DNA from: Candidatus Omnitrophota bacterium
GTDB lineage: Bacteria; Omnitrophota; Gorgyraeia; Gygaellales; Profunditerraquicolaceae
DNA length: 6,534 bases
Assembly: GCA_028711825.1 (NCBI GenBank)
Contig: JAQTRM010000061.1
Location: 1 to 6,534, forward strand
Direction of reading: 5' to 3'
Positions 5,114 to 6,534 of this stretch are shown here, piece by piece. Numbering within the stretch: the stretch's first letter is position 1; every line of letters begins with the position of its first letter. The translations under genes and the position numbers were made by a program. Below the pieces are notes generated by a model that searched no databases, was not told the DNA's origin, and was given only the letters and a program-made list of their open reading frames with translations.

Positions 5114-5138
5114 CCCTTCGACTACATTCAGGATTGAC
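5109..5138. repeat. 30-bp imperfect palindrome overlapping the pilin -35 box
   Basis: GTCAA (5109-5113) pairs with TTGAC (5134-5138). After one mismatch, CCT (5115-5117) pairs with AGG (5130-5132), leaving a 12-bp centre. The motif CCTTCGACTACATTCAGG resembles a dispersed intergenic repeat I recall from many environmental genomes. TTGAC recurs twice nearby on the plus strand (5177-5181 and 5183-5187). It could be an operator or a repeat-derived promoter part. Confidence 0.5.
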
Positions 5139-5230
5139 GCTAACCCCGCTTCTTACCTGCCCTTTCGGGGCGGGATTTGACTTTGACGGAGTATCGATCC
5201 CGGCAAGAAGAAAACGCCTTTTAAATAACT

Positions 5231-5626
5231 TCAGATCAGCTTGCCGAAACAGGAGGAAAAGTTCTCCTTCATCATATGGTAGATCTTTTCCCGGTCCGCG
5301 TCCCGGACCTGTTCGAACTTCACACCGTAAATCTGTTTCCCCTCCTCTTCCTTATGCCAGGTAACGGTGATATCGGCGGGGAAAAAATATTTATCATTAA
5401 AATACAGTTCGACGCGGGTATTGTAATCGTGGATTTTCTCGGAAGTTACCAGGCAAAAACCGCGCATATTGAGGTCCCGGATCTCACAAGGCGTATAATC
5501 CGTTTCCCCGGCGGCCTTGATCTTGGCGGGAGCGGAAATTTTCCATCTCGGCAGGAACCTTCTCTCCACAAAAGCGGGTTTCTGCGGCAGCTCTTTTTTC
5601 TTCCTGAAAAAATCTAATAACCCCAT
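5231..5626 (-). CDS. PilZ-domain protein (likely c-di-GMP receptor)
   Basis: This is a 131-residue cytoplasmic protein. After a basic N-terminal tail (MGLLDFFRKKKELPQK) comes ERRFLPRW, which holds the PilZ RxxxR motif at Arg23-Arg27. The second PilZ motif follows as DLNMRG at residues 51-56. It fits the D/N-x-S-x-x-G consensus except for Asn in place of Ser. Beta-strand-rich text follows (VELYFNDKYFFPADITVTW, then YGVKFEQV) and a closing helix, as in single-domain PilZ proteins. These bind cyclic di-GMP and alter motility, adhesion or polysaccharide export. ATG 5626-5624 has AAGGAGG with a 4-nt spacer. The gene starts 30 nt after the MATE stop, so the two are probably one operon. The pilin lies 180 nt downstream with its own promoter. 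A direct PilZ-pilus link is inferred from proximity. Confidence 0.85.
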   Translation of the reverse strand: MGLLDFFRKKKELPQKPAFVERRFLPRWKISAPAKIKAAGETDYTPCEIRDLNMRGFCLVTSEKIHDYNTRVELYFNDKYFFPADITVTWHKEEEGKQIYGVKFEQVRDADREKIYHMMKENFSSCFGKLI

Positions 5627-5656
5627 CTTTCCTCCTTGAATATGTTGAATTGGATT

Positions 5657-6534
5657 TTAAACTTCCCCGATCTCGGGGATGATTTCCAGCGGGACCTGCG
5701 GCTGCACCATGCGCATCTTTCTCCATTTTCCCTGGCGGTAACGCGCCAGGACGATCCCGGAAAAAACCAGGAAAAATAAAACCACCGCCGCCCACCCGGT
5801 CTCCGCCGGCAGGCGCAGAAAACGCACGATAAAAGCAAGCACCCCCACCATCATCCAGTGCAGCAGGACCGACATCCGCATCGCCCAGTAAGTATCCCCC
5901 GCCCCGCGCAGCGCCCCGATAAAAACACAAAGCATCGCCTCCACCAGCACGTAAACCGAAGCCAGGCGCACCATGAAAACCGCGATAGGCACCGCCGCGG
6001 AGAATACGGCGCTTACTTCATCCGGACGGAATACCTCCACCAGCCGGCCGGGTATCGCCAGGAACAGCACAAAGATAAATGCCGAATAGATCATCCCCAG
6101 CTTCAGTCCCGAGATCACCGAACGATGCGCCTTATCCGGTTCTCCCGACCCCATATACCTGCCCACCAGGCTGGTAACCCCGATCTCAAAACCGAGCAGC
6201 GGAACAAAAGATACCAGGTCCCAGTTAAAAACAATCGTCGCGGCGGTAGCGTTTACCGGGCCCAGGGAATGAAAAATCATCACGATGGCGTTAAAGGCGA
6301 CGATATTAAGGCACATCTCCAGGCCGGTGGGAGAACCGAACCGGAACAATCTTCCCGCCAGCGGGCGGTCGAAACGAAAAGAGGCACTTACTTCAAATTC
6401 CCGGCGATTGCGGCGCCGGAGATAAGCGGTAAATAAAATAAATAAACCTACCAGGCCGCCGGAGATCGTAGCGTACGCCGCTCCCCGGATCCCCAGGGAA
6501 GGAAAACCGAATTTCCCGAAAATAAGGACATAAT
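5657..6534 (-). CDS. MATE-family multidrug/toxin exporter, C-terminal part (partial)
   Basis: The frame is open from the right window edge to a TAA at 5659-5657 and gives 291 residues. This is roughly the last two thirds of a protein that is usually about 450 long. The first visible text, YVLIFGKFGFPSLGIRGAAYATISGG, is split here as LIFGKFGFPSLGIRG plus AAYAT, and matches the loop and helix that end the N-terminal MATE half. RLFRFGSPTGLEM then opens the C-lobe. GFEIGVTSLVGRYMGSGEPDKA corresponds to the conserved MATE segment with a small-residue-rich turn, and IGALRGAGDTYWAM is another family signature. About eight hydrophobic helices follow in total. Such proteins export drugs or metabolites in exchange for Na+ or H+. 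The start is outside the window; a TTG at 6349 is internal, because the family sequence continues upstream of it. A PilZ gene follows after 30 nt. Confidence 0.88.
   Translation of the reverse strand, partial: YVLIFGKFGFPSLGIRGAAYATISGGLVGLFILFTAYLRRRNRREFEVSASFRFDRPLAGRLFRFGSPTGLEMCLNIVAFNAIVMIFHSLGPVNATAATIVFNWDLVSFVPLLGFEIGVTSLVGRYMGSGEPDKAHRSVISGLKLGMIYSAFIFVLFLAIPGRLVEVFRPDEVSAVFSAAVPIAVFMVRLASVYVLVEAMLCVFIGALRGAGDTYWAMRMSVLLHWMMVGVLAFIVRFLRLPAETGWAAVVLFFLVFSGIVLARYRQGKWRKMRMVQPQVPLEIIPEIGEV

Noticed and set aside
5139..5230. Riboswitch or c-di-GMP aptamer downstream of the PilZ gene
   Set aside because: GC-rich segments such as GCCCTTTCGGGGC can fold, but I could not match conserved GEMM or other aptamer cores, and there is no terminator-like switch before the pilin.
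5484..5930. 148-codon open frame on the minus strand across the MATE/PilZ junction
   Set aside because: It is a different frame of two clear genes, with Gly/Ala/Arg-rich low-complexity text.
5858..6436. 192-codon open frame on the plus strand
   Set aside because: It is antisense to the MATE gene, rich in H, R, Q and P as expected of a shadow frame, and has no SD or recognisable domain.

Overview
The window holds nine protein genes or gene fragments, eight on the minus strand and one on the plus strand. No rRNA, tRNA, CRISPR array or transposase was recognised. The mix suggests an uncultured, probably anaerobic bacterium. It includes a tiny class III-signal pilin, an AmmeMemoRadiSam-type radical SAM enzyme, a fused membrane/spermidine-synthase-like protein and a CcdA/DsbD-like thiol-redox membrane protein. 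Intergenic GGGGAC-type and GCCGGC-type repeats are also present. Candidatus Omnitrophota or a related lineage is my best guess. It is an inference from gene style, not a marker-based assignment. Start codons mostly follow clear Shine-Dalgarno (SD) motifs, and the genes use the standard code.

Left part (1-913). A minus-strand pair consists of a 101-residue two-helix membrane protein (97-402) followed by the first 18 codons of a rubrerythrin/ferritin-like gene that leaves the window at base 1. A good sigma70-type promoter (487-515) drives the pair with a leader of about 78 nt. Then comes an AT-rich stretch without genes. It carries two near-identical 33-bp direct repeats, several short perfect palindromes, a hexamer repeat and a weak possible terminator.

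Centre (914-4672). A small CcdA/DsbD-like membrane protein (914-1567, minus) and a 701-residue spermidine-synthase-like membrane protein (1605-3710, plus) are divergent, with only 37 bp between them. That gap contains a perfect TATAAT which also reads as a near-consensus -10 on the other strand. The synthase-like gene ends tail to tail with the radical SAM gene amrS (3707-4672, minus), and their stop codons overlap. The synthase domain has lost most active-site motifs of the family.

Right part (4673-6534). Reading leftward on the minus strand are the C-terminal two thirds of a MATE-family exporter, a PilZ-domain protein 30 nt downstream, a strong promoter for a 51-residue pilin, a previously unlisted 37-codon membrane micro-ORF, and then amrS. 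The -35 box of the pilin promoter lies in one arm of a 30-bp imperfect palindrome. PilZ (c-di-GMP binding) next to a pilin gene suggests surface attachment or motility control. The links of the micro-ORF and amrS to that theme rest only on order and strand.
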